The notes under the pieces are model-generated. The model had not been told where the DNA came from and made no database searches. It was given only the letters and a program-made list of their open reading frames with translations. A DNA stretch of 64,000 nucleotides. Origin: Aurantiochytrium sp. KH105. Lineage: Eukaryota; Sar; Bigyra; Thraustochytrida; Thraustochytriidae. A program made the translations under genes and the position numbers. Location of the stretch: assembly GCA_003116975.1 (NCBI GenBank), contig BGKB01000022.1, positions 310,001-374,000 of the forward strand, given 5' to 3'. How positions within the stretch are numbered: the first letter of the stretch is position 1; each line of letters begins with the position of its first letter. Shown here piece by piece: positions 25,901 through 37,900 of the stretch.

Positions 25901-28900
25901 CAGAACGCTTTGAGCTTACGATTCAAAGCGCGTCGCCGAACCTTGAGGTTTCCCCATCGCACGCTCGGGTGAGCATGGGAGGTACGCTCAATATTACCGT
26001 CACCGCTATGGAAGACGTCAAGAAAAGTGGTGTGCAAGACCTTGTGTTGAGTCACGTGCTCACTTTCGATGGAGTTCAAGAAATTTGGGAGCTTCCCGTA
26101 TCTGTCGGGGATGACGAAAATGGGGCCGTTTACATGGCCCCTCGTTCGCTCCAACTCAACGCTGTGCAAGGCTCTAGCGTTTCGTACAAGGTGCGATTGG
26201 CAGATCACGTCTTCAACCCCTTGCTTGTGCGTCCGTCTCAGGCAACAGGGCTTTGCGTCAACGCGGACGGCGTCCTCACGGGTCAGCCGTGCGACGGCGT
26301 ATGCAATTGCGCTGATCTTGGCGTTCCTCGTGTCTTGGTCTCCCCAGCCGCGGGGATTGATCTCAAGCGCGGCGAGACTGCAAGCTTCGAGGTTAGAACA
26401 AATCCTGACGCGGCTCACTTTGCCACCGACCTGTGGGAAACCTCATGGGTGACCCTGCTGCATGGATCCGACGACACGATGACGTTGCCCACCGTGACGG
26501 TGCGCTTACCGAGTACGAACGTGCAGGCGGAGCTTCTTGTCGAATCCGAGGCGCTTCAAGGCTGTGGCGCTGCGCATAGTGCCCAAGTTCGCGTCAAACT
26601 TGCAAGTCGGCCGGTCGCCAATGTCGAGGTCCGTGTTCGAAGCGCGTCTGGTTTGATGCAAACAGATGACGAAGATTGTGTCGCAGTGCAATCGAGAGTC
26701 GCATACCACAGCTCTCAGGAGAGAGCAATCGTCGGTTTGGAGGATGCTGTTCCGGAGCGTTTGCTGAGCTGGATTGAGGGCACCAACGGTTTTGTCGTAT
26801 TCGGGATGGATCGTGAGGTGAGCAAGCTCACGCGGTGGTTGAGCCCCGGTGTCTTTGAGTTTGAGATCTGCTCTGACCCTCTGTGCCAAACAACTCACCA
26901 GAGGGTCTCGGGTATCTCAAGCAAGCTTGGAGCCGAAGCATACTTTTTCCCTTCAGCCACGCAAGCGTACATGTTTGCCACGTGGGGCTGCAATGGCTCG
27001 GACAAGCGGCCTGGTCTCTCCCTGAGCGAAGATTCGCTGGTGTTTTCTCCTTCAACCTGGGCCACATGGCAAACCCTGCGTGTGGAACTGCTGTGCGGAG
27101 AGGGCGCTCCTGCTGAGATGGCAAGCATGGCACCATCGCTTCGCCTCGAAACCTCGACGCATGCGTCCAGCGCGTTTCCAGGAATTGCGAAAGACCTCTT
27201 GTATGAGAATATCACCACGGAAGTCTCTGTTCGCTCACCTTCTGCGCGCACAAAGGCATTGAAACTGTCGCTCGAACAGCTCGCCCTCTCCAAGTCTCTC
27301 GAAGGTGATGCACAGTATCCTTATAGCGTTTCACTCGCCGGGCCACAAGACGTGCTCGCATCTCAAGGCAAGAATAGTGCCTTTGTTCGGGTCCACATCA
27401 TCCCATCCGTGCATATCTGCAATGGTGTGGTGTGCAGCCCGGCGCTGGATGCGGCGTGCTCGTGTGATTCGACGGCGATCGCGGGCCATGGCGAGGTCGA
27501 GGTTTCGCCTTCGGTCCTTGACTTTTCCACGTCGAATTGGAACGTTGGTCAACGTGTGATGGTCTCTGTGCCAGCGAAGGCAATCGACGCCCATTTAGCC
27601 TTTGCTCAAGGCGCGGCGTCTCTGGTGCATGTTATCGAGAGTTTGGACCCCATCTACAATGGCATGCGGGCATCGTTACCTGTAGTGGTCGAGAAAGCAG
27701 GCAGTTCAGGAGTTGCCTTCGATACAAGCGTGCTGTACCTTTCCGAAGATGGGGCACCTGCGCACGTGCAGGTGACACTGCAAAGTATGCCTTTGGCTGA
27801 GCGCGTTCAGGTTCGTCTACATGGCCCGAGTGAGCTGTCCTTTGCACCGGCGACCTTGGATTTCTTGCAAGCCGAATGGGACGAGCCCCAGACCGTGGCT
27901 CTCTTGGCCACGCCTTCCGATGCGTCTGGTCTGAAACCGTTTGTTGGCATTGTTTATCCGTCGTCACACAGCTCTGGGGACGCGTTGTACAACCAGGAAG
28001 GCCGCGCTGGTCCCGGCGTCGAAGTGGTCGCGATTGATCGAGATTGGGCTGGAGTGTCCCTCAGCGCAGATCGAGTGAGGGTTCGCGATTCCGTGCCGGC
28101 TCGTGTCAACGTTAGCCTTACGTCTGCCCCTTCCAGCGAGGTTGTCATACGGGTTGTGATCCCTGAGCGGCTCATTCGCATGCGAAAGGAGGATCCGTGC
28201 ACTGGAGCAGTAAGTCACGACAACCGCACTGTGTCGCTCTTGACGGCATCGCCCCTAGAGCTCACGTTTGGTGCAAGCAACTGGTCCATCGCGCAAAGTA
28301 TCGAGCTCATCGATGCATCGCCCGAGGTCTCAGAGGACGTGGCTGCTCACGGTCTGCAGGAAGTACGTTTTGAGGTTTCCAGTGCGGACGGCAATTACAA
28401 TGGGCCGCTCTTGCGGCGCGACACGTGTGAGCGGTCTGCATGGAGCGTGCGGCATCCGGACCTAGAAGCAGAAATGTTGCGAGGGCAGATGGTGAGCCTT
28501 CCTGGCACTTCATTTACGTGCTCGCAGTCCGCGGGAAGCGAGATCTGCTGCCCGCTTGTGAGTGCCCCGGTACTCATCGCGGAAGTGGAGTCTCTGATTT
28601 GGGGACCTGCGCCGGCACTAACAAGTGTGAACATGTCGTCGTCAGGCCGTCACCTTATTGCATTGTTTGATCAGCCTGTATCAGAGGCAAGCCAGAGTAC
28701 TGTGTGCGCTGATATCTTTGCAGGCACCTCAGAGGTGTACACCCGGTGTGGATCTCAAGGTGCGGAGCCAATCTTGCCTGTGGAGACAGCATTTGGTGCG
28801 GATGCCGTGTGTCGCTGGATTGATGCGACCGTGGTGTCCGTGGCTCTCGGTGCAGGAGCCCGTGCTATACCTCATCAATGGATCCACCTTGCGCAGCATC

Positions 28901-31900
28901 GCATCCGTGCTTCATCTCGTAGCCAACGTTTTTCCACGGGTGCTGTTCCCATTCTTCCAGTCGGCACTGAAAGTTCCTTTGGGGTATTTGATTCTCTTTT
29001 GGTCCCACCTGCATCAGGACGCGTCAAGGTGTCAAAGTCGAGCATGCAGAGTGCGGTTTCGCCCGTGAGACTCGAGTCTTTGGAATGGGCAGGTCTCCAT
29101 CACAATACCTCTCTCGAGTACTCTTTTGTGCTGGTTCCCTTTGGACGTAAATACGGGGATGAATGTATGAGCAAGACGCGTCTTCCTTTGTCTCATGGCT
29201 TTGGCCCTGACCCCGTGGTCAATGCTGTGATTCCCGCAGGGGAGTGGTCTGTCCTTGGCCTGGCACGCGCCACAGCGAATGAAAATGCAAATGTACAAGG
29301 AGAGCATCAGGTGATTGCGGAGGAGTCATGCGTGGCTGCAGGCAGAATCCTTGCTTCTGAAGTTGATCTCGGAAAGCAAAGTTTGCGTGACTACATGCGT
29401 GACGAAATTGCGGCACATAGTGATGATGGTGACCGCGTTGTCCAGATATTGTCGGTCTGGGCCGCAGAGATCTTTCCCCACTTGCGGGCACCCGCTGGCG
29501 TGCTGGATCCGCATTGTTCTTCCAATGCTGATTGTGGGCCTCTTGGTTCGTGCGAAGCAGATTCCAGCTGGACATCAAGACAACATAACGTTTGCCAATG
29601 CCCGCCGTCGCGATATGGTCTCCACTGCGAGCACTTTGCTCCAGCCGAGGATGAGACAATCACACTCCTCACCAGTATGCTGGAAGCTGTGCGCTCCGGA
29701 AAACTTATGGGAAGACCTGCTTTGGCCCTGCTTTCCCAGTTTCCGACGAGTCATGCAGACGCAAAGCTTCGCCTCGATGTGGCAACCATAGCATTGCAGT
29801 CCTTGGGTGGTCTCGCGCGTTCCGAAGACGCTTTGGTCCTCGAGCGTCTTGTTGGATCGACGCTTGATGGCATCAACCGTCGTCTCTTGGAGTCTAAGGT
29901 TGGCGTCCCTGATCGACTTTCCGCTTGCGGAACTGAGTCAGCGTCACTCTTGCAAACGCAGGCCATGGTGCCCCTTTTGAAGTTGCTCCCACGCGACCGA
30001 ACATACATGTTCGGAGAGAGTCTCGCGGATCAGAACATTATGGTCTCAGTCTCAAACGAGGATGGTGCTCGACCCTCGAGATCCGTCCTGGCGCATGATC
30101 CATTTCTCTGCGAAACGGCCTCACCAGTTGTTGTCGTGCTCGGACAAGAGCCTGGCGACCAGGTTCGTGTGCGAGGACTCCCATCACTGAGCGGAAAGCG
30201 CGACGGACTCGTGTGCATGGGCCGTGGTTCGGATGGCCGGGTGCTGCAGGGGGCCTGTACGGGTTCGTCCGATGACTGTTCATGCACGGTCCCGAACGGG
30301 CCTGGACCGTTCTACATCGGGCTCTTTCATGTTGCGTCTCCGGGTCTAGTTTTGGAGTCAATTTCTGATTACGAAAGCGAGCTCAGTGTACGCGAAGGTG
30401 TAACGAGCGAGCTGCGGATCAGACTGGCATCGGCCCCGCACGGTGATCGCGTCGAAGTGTCGCTTGGCGGCTCGGAAGAAAGTGGTGAGGATGGCTCGCT
30501 CCGCTGTGTTAACGCACAGGATGGAACTCTCGGTAGGAACTGTGTCCACAGCCTTTCCGATTGCGAAAATCCGCTTGTTGAGTTCTGCGTCTCTGTCACG
30601 CCAGCAGGTGATCTCGTCCGGTTCGAGCCCTCAACCTTTGTATTCTCCAAGGCGAACTGGAATGAGGGCCAGACAGTACGAATCACCTCCGAGGATGTGG
30701 CCCTTGCGGGCCCTGCCACGCGCACTATACAAGCAGTGGCAAAAATCACGACAGCAGACGACTTGCGCTTTTTGAATGTGCAAGATTCAGTGCCGATTAC
30801 AGTCCATGCTCGTCATCTTGCGAAGCTAAGTGCGGTTCCGAGCACTTTAGCGTTGCAAGAGTCTGATCTTGGGTCCAAAACTGTCGTGGTAAAGGTGGGC
30901 GCAAAGCCACGCGCTGGTCTTCGGATTGAAGCAGTCTTTGACGATCGCAAACTGCAGGTTACTCCTCGTTCAGTCAGGGTGGACCCAGCTGCTTGGGCCA
31001 AGGGCGCAACTTTTAAGGTGCGTGCCGTCAACGACGATGTGACACAGGCGCTAGTGCAGTATGACGCGGAGCTTTCCTTTCAACTTGACCAATCCCAGAC
31101 CTCGGATGGAGGTCTTGCAGACCCGGTCTTCTCTGCTCTTCTGGACGAGGATGCAGTCGTGAAAGTTCCGACGACAATTTTGGATGATGAGACGTCGGGC
31201 ATCCTGGTCAATCAGTCGTCTCTGACCCTCATCGAAGGCGGACCACCTGGACGTATCAGCGTTCGCCTTACTCAAGCACCTGCTGCGGGTGCCGTTTTTG
31301 TACGCGCGGAAATTCGTGATGGAATGTGTCTTTCCGTTGCGGAAGGTCTGGGCGCAGCGCGACAGAGTTGTGCTTCAAGCTCTGATTGTTCGCCAGGATA
31401 CACTTGCTTTCGCCAGACAGGTGTGCAAGTTGCACCATCGTCGCGGAGCGTTCTTCGTTTCGATGCGACTAACTTTGCCGAGGACCAGCTTATTTCTCTT
31501 ACGGCCTTTCAGGACGACTTTGTCGAGGGAACGCACGAGGTCAAGATCTTTTTGGAAGTGTCTGGTTCACTGGACGTTTCATTCTCTCGTGTCGAGTCTG
31601 TGCCGCTACGCGTGACGATTCTGGAATCTGCGTCGGGCCGCCCCGCGCCCGGTCTCTGGGCGCTCGCTAACCCTTTTGGGGGCGCTGAGAAGCGATCTCC
31701 AGGCGTCCTTGAAGTGGTGGAGGGCGGACGTCCAGTCCAGTACGGCGTCCGTTTGGCAACCCGACCCCTGGGCGAAGTCATCGTTGATATTCACGTTGAA
31801 AGCGAGAGCATGGCATCGTCCATGCTCCGTTTGAGCGCTTTCTCGAGTGCGGCAGATGACATGACGAGCAACACGGCACAGTTGCGCTTCAACCACTTGA

Positions 31901-34900
31901 ATTGGGACATCTCGCAAGCTGTTCGTGTCGAAGCGCACGATGTAGACGCACACTTCCGGGCTCGTCACGATACTGCAACGGTGTTGCATACCCTCGGCTC
32001 CTCTACTGATCCCGCATACAACAGAGCGGGCCTGCAGACTGGAGCGAGCGTGGAGGTGAAGGTTGTGAATGACAACGTCCCCGCGCTTCGTGCTGACGTC
32101 TCGCACGTTGTTCTGGATGAAGGCGAGATTGCCGGCTTGCGAATCAAACTTGCGGCCGCGCCAGAGGCGTCGGACTCCGTGCGTGTCCGTGTGATGGCAT
32201 CGCACGGTCGTTGCGTCTCGATGGAGAATGGATTCACGGCGACAACGTGCACGGAGAACGCCACTTGCCAAGGCGAAAATGACGGCGAGGACTCGTGGTG
32301 CTTTGCCAATTCGCACCTGAGCGCGAGCCCGGAGGAACTTCATTTCACGCATGGTAACTGGAATGTTTGGCAAACGATCCGGGTTGAGGCTTTGCTGGAT
32401 CACGTTAATGATGGCGACGCGCTCATGACGAATGTACGATTGGTCAGCTCAAGCTCGAACGCAGCTTTTGATGGCCTTGACCTCGCTGTGGAGGTGAGTG
32501 TGGTGGATGTGGACGTCACTGGACTTAGCTTTGTCACAAGTACACTTGGAATGGCAGACGACAGTGGAGTCAAGCAGGAGGCGCTCTTGAGCGTAACCGA
32601 AGGCAGCACTGCGCAGTACGCTGTGTCTCTGGCCTCGCGGCCTCTGGCGCCCGTATATGTCACAGTGCTGCAGTGGCCTCTGCGGAGTGATGCCGAAGTG
32701 GTCGCCGAGCCGAGCACGATGCTATTCACAGATGACGACTGGGATGAGCCGCGCGTCGTCGTGGTGTCGCCCCTCAACGATGGCTTGCACTGGCCTACAA
32801 GCACCGTCGAGGACAAGGAGGGCTTCCTTGCCTTGCGACACGTTGTGGAGACTCAGGCCGCCGACTTCCGCGACCTTCCCTTTGTTGATCTCGGCGTCAA
32901 TGTGTCAACCGATGAGGAGCCATTTCTGCGTATCACCTTGGACGATGACTACAACGAGCTGCTTCGCGTCTTTGAACAAGACGGAGACTCCCGCGCCGCG
33001 TACTATGAGGTGGTGCTCATGGCACCCCCGCCGTCGGAAAGCGTGCCTACAATTGTGCACGTCGATGCAGCCTCTGGCTTCTGCACGCAGAGCGTTGCTG
33101 GCATCGAGGTATCACACGTGGTCGTGCGCGATAGCTTTTGCTCCAAGGATGCAGACTGCGAACGGGGCCAGACGTGCTTTACGGGAACAAAGGTTTCTGT
33201 GTCGCCGACGGCGCTCGAGTTCACAGCAGAGACGTGGAGCGTACCGCAGCGGGTGGCCGTGGTCGCGCTTGACGACGATATTGCAGAAGAGCCCATCCAT
33301 TTGGGACGCATCCGACACCATGCGACACGTCAAGGTCTCGACCTCGGGTTCGCAGAAACTCTCTTGGTGGAGATTGTGGACGATGACATGGCGAGTATTG
33401 CGCTTGATCGCGACCACATTCATATCGTGGAAGGCGAGGAAGCTGATGTTTCTTTTCAGTTGCGTTTGACCTCTGAGCCGTTGTCTCCCGTGGTGATCGA
33501 TTTGCTGGTGGAGCCGGAAAGCCACGGCGGGCTTTTGGAACTTTCAACGAGCAGTGTGGAGATCGCGCCTTCAGACTGGTCAAAGTGGCATACTGTGCAT
33601 GTCCGCGCGCCCGCGGACGACGTCGCTTCCGGCCATCCGCTCTTGCTGCAACTGGCACATCGCGCGGTCTCACTGGACCCAAATTATCGCGCCCTAGAAC
33701 AAAACTTGATTGTTGAGCGAATTGATGCGCACAATCCCGAGATTCAAGTCATGCTTGGAAGCTCGGACGACCTCGAGGTCTCAGAGGACGGCGCTGCCGT
33801 GCAATTTTCGGTGGCTCTCAGCTCGAGACCTCTTGAGCCTGTGCGTCTGCTCATTGATGTTTCTCGCGGGTTCTGCCGCAAGGAAAGCAGTGGCAGCAGG
33901 TTGCACGGGGCAAGTTCCCCCGCGCTGCTTCCGGACTTTGGGCGTCCTTGCGGGGCTCGTGGCTCAAATGTTTTGCTTCATCCAGCCACACGCAGTGGTC
34001 CTCGGGAATGTGAATGCATGCTCGGTATGGGACTTTCTGCAGATCGACGATGGCTTTCATTCACTCCCAACGACTGGGATCTGCCTCAAGTTGTGACTGT
34101 TGTTGCCGACGACGACAGCTTTGCTGAACCAGCAACGCACCCTGGCTGGATTCGTGTGGCGCTCGACAGAGACGGAACTGCCGACGCTGTGTACCGGTCG
34201 CGCTATAGCGAAGACCATGGCGGTTCGGGCGGAATTGTGACCTGGCTTTCTCTGAGCATTATCGACAACGACGCCGCGGGGATGCGTGCAAATACCCAGG
34301 TCATCGTGGATGATCAAATGCAGGAGGTCTATAATTTGGCGCTGATGAGTCGACCTTTCGGAGATGTACATGTTTCGATTGGTGCGAGTGCAGACTTGGG
34401 AATTTCGCCTACGTCGGTCGTCGTCTCGCCCGCGGCGTGGAACTCTCCGCAGTCTGTTCACGCGTCGGTGCTTGGAATGGTGGACGGTACTGGAAAAACC
34501 TCGCAGAACACGCTGAGAGAAGCCACTGTTGAGATCAAGCACACCGTCACAGCATCATCTGACCCAGCTTACGAGCAAATGCCATCATTGGTAGAGACTG
34601 GATTGCTAGTGTCGGGGCGAGCGCCACGACTGCGCATTACCTCACTGGACCATAAATTCGACGAGGAAGATACATTTCTTCCTTTGGTCGTCGAAGAGGG
34701 TTCGCATGGTACTTCATTCAATGTAGCACTGAACGCAGAACCCACGGGAGATGTATATGTGTACATGAACGTCCCCGCTGGTGTTTGCGAGGGTGTCTCA
34801 GGCCCTCGTTTTGACCAAGGCTGCTCTCACGATCATGATTGTGCTGCGGGGCTTGTGTGCCGCAAGGAGACGGGGCTGGCTGTCTCGCCGACCCAGCTTC

Positions 34901-37900
34901 ATTTTACAAGACTGAGCTGGAGTACCCCGCAGGTGGTCACGGTCAGCAAGGCCGGTAACACGGTCGATGAGCGATCAAGTCCCATGCAGGATCATTGGCA
35001 TGTGGTTCCACTTTCCTGCGGTGTTAAGAGCTCATCCGACGACCAATACGCTGCTGTCACGACTCGCGAGGTGCCGATCCAAGTCGTCGATGATGATATG
35101 GCTAGCATCGCGCTCCGTGTGGGGGCAAACGGACACTTTGTGCGCCTGGATGGTTCTCAGCGACTGGACGCAGTCGAGGGTACAGACATGGATCTCAGTG
35201 TCGTGTTGACTTCGCAACCGCGTAGTAAGGTGTCTGTGAGCGTGTCTGTTCTCATGCCTGAGGCCGTCGGTGACAGCGCTGGCGCAACGGAGGGACAAGG
35301 ACTGTTGGGCTTGGTCGATGCACGAGAACTACGCTTTGATGAGTTTTCTTGGAATGTCTCTCAAAGATTGCACGTGAAGATTCCAGAGAATGAGCTCGTT
35401 GACCAAAAGACGCGCAACGGAATTTTGCGCTTCGAAAGCGAGGCCCTGGACGCTTTGTACGCCTTTGAATCGCAGGAAGTGGTTCTCGACATACTTGACA
35501 ACGAGTGTCGCGTAGGCTCTTGGAGTGCGTGGTCCGTCTGTGATCAGGCGTGCGGGCCCGGCTTCGAGCGAAGACATCGGGATGCATACTTTCCCAATGG
35601 CGGTGCAGGCGGTTGCCCATATGAGATGGTGAGTTTGCGACCCTGCAATCTGGGTTCATGCGCCTCGCTTCAGTCAAGCAGCGAGCTGGACTCGATGCTG
35701 GAGATTGGCTTTCGGTTTGCAGTCAGCGATGGAGCGCCGGAAGCATCTGCGCACGGACGTGTCTTTGCGGACGCAGCCAGAGCACGCGCTAGAAAAGTGG
35801 ACGAGCATATTGCCAAGGCTCTCGGTCTCGACCCCAGCATGGTAGAGCTTGACAGCCTTTCGGAAGTGTCTTCCTCTGTGGAGGACGGCAGCGAGGTCGC
35901 GACTGGGTCGACGGTGAGCTTTACCGTGAGCCTTGTAGTCAATGTCAACGCGAGCGTGGGCGTGCTTGCCGTGGAAACCCGCGCGCGCAGGCAGTTATCC
36001 GACCCTGGAAGCCAGCTGAGTCGTGCGATTGGAGGCCAGCTCTGGACTCGCGCAGACGATGTTGTGATTCGCCGTCACAGATCTAGTGAGTTCGCTTACT
36101 ACTGTGTGGCGTCAGACGCCACGTCAGATGCGCCAACTCACGCGCCGACGCGGGTGCGTGAGATGCACGCTCGAAACGGCGGGCCGGTCCAGCTTGCGAC
36201 GGAGAATGATTGTCTTGAATGCCAGTCGAGCGTGGTTCAATATTGCTGCCCGCACGGCGCCACGTCGAACGGGACGTGTCTGGTCGGTCTTGACGATGTG
36301 TCGATGGCATTCTGCAGGCGCAGTCTCGTCCCTGCGCGGACTTGCGCCGCGGCTGCGCCGTTTTCATGGAAGCTCATTATTATGTGCAGTACCGCGGGCT
36401 TGCTTGGAGCCGTACTGATGCTTTTTGTGTACTTGCAGCTGCGACCGTCGCTATGGCATGGCCAGCAGAGACGCAAGGGCAAGCGCAAGGGTCGCAAGGG
36501 TGAATGGCCTCGAGGCGCTCTCTTGAGTTCCTTTTGGCAATTTTTTGGTTGGTCAGCTGCCGTGGAGGATTCGACGGCAAGCGTGAGCAAGAGTAGCACC
36601 AGTGGTGGGACGAGGAAGCACGGGCGTTTCGGAACACAGCTGTCGGCGTCCGTGGACTCTACGGAACTTCCGAGCGAGTCAGCTGGGCGCAGCGAAGCCT
36701 TTTCTGAAGCATCGGAGGCGGATGAGCGCACAAGTTTGCTAGATTCTTCGACAGCGGAAGCTGATTCGGAAAGGTTTGCCCGTCTTTTCGTTCAGCAAAT
36801 GGCGCCTTCAGAAGGGATGCTTGTACCTGGTGCGCGAGTGGTGGTGTTTTATGATTACGACACTAGCTACTACACGGGCAACGTCTTGCGGCAAAATGGT
36901 CTTGACGGGACGTATGCCATTCTTTTTGATGATGGCGACGAGGATGATGCGGTCGAGCCTGGAGCGATCCGATTGCTGGCAGACCTCGTCACGCTGCAGA
37001 CGTCTGGCGCAAAGCAAAAGTCCAGTACCGGGACGCTCGCGCTTGAGGATGCTCATGCAGCTTCAGCTTCGGCTTCCCCGCCATCGGCCGCTTCGGGCAG
37101 AGGTGTTTCCCCCAGGAATGCGCTTCCCATTACGACGGGTGACATTGTCGAGGTTTTGAATGAGAGGAACGACCGTTGGCAACTTGCACGCGTCATGGAG
37201 GGCACGCGTAATGCGCACAACGAGCACTTTCGCGTGGCCTTCGATGATGGCTCTGTGGAGGCAAACGTTCCGCGGAAGCGTATCCAGCGATTCCTGCCGG
37301 TAAATACTCCCGTTCGCGTTGTCTATGGTGGCGTTGGAGCGGCCTTTCAGGGCGTCGTTGCGGCCATTGTTGGAGATGGGCAGTACATTGTCCGGTTTTC
37401 GGATGGCGCAGAGGAACCCCTTCCGCGTCAGTGGCTAAATGCAGACGATGGAAGCATGTCTGGTGCGGACGATTCCGAACTAGAGCACGATCTACTGAGC
37501 TTTCTGCTTCGCGGATCCGGTGCAGACGATGAGCGCGAGATCGGCTCGCAGCATCAGATCGAGGGCGGTCATTCGGGAGCAGGAGCAGGAACAGCATCCG
37601 CAGCAGCGTCGCTCTCGGACGCCGTGGACTCGGGCCGCGTCTTTGAAGCTCTTGAGAGCGACTCTTTCGAAGTGCGTCTCGACTCGCGGCAAGGCCTTGG
37701 GCTCAAGCTCGGGATGCTTCGCTCGCGTCTTGTGGTGGTGACTGGCTTTAAGCCACTCGAGAATGGGGACGTCGGTCCTGCAGAAGCATGCGGTAGACTA
37801 CGCGTGCGAGACGTCCTTTTGCACATTGACGGCGAGTCAGTGCACGGATTGAACTTTGCCGCGGTGGCCGCAAAGATCAAGCAAGCGCGACCTACGGTGA

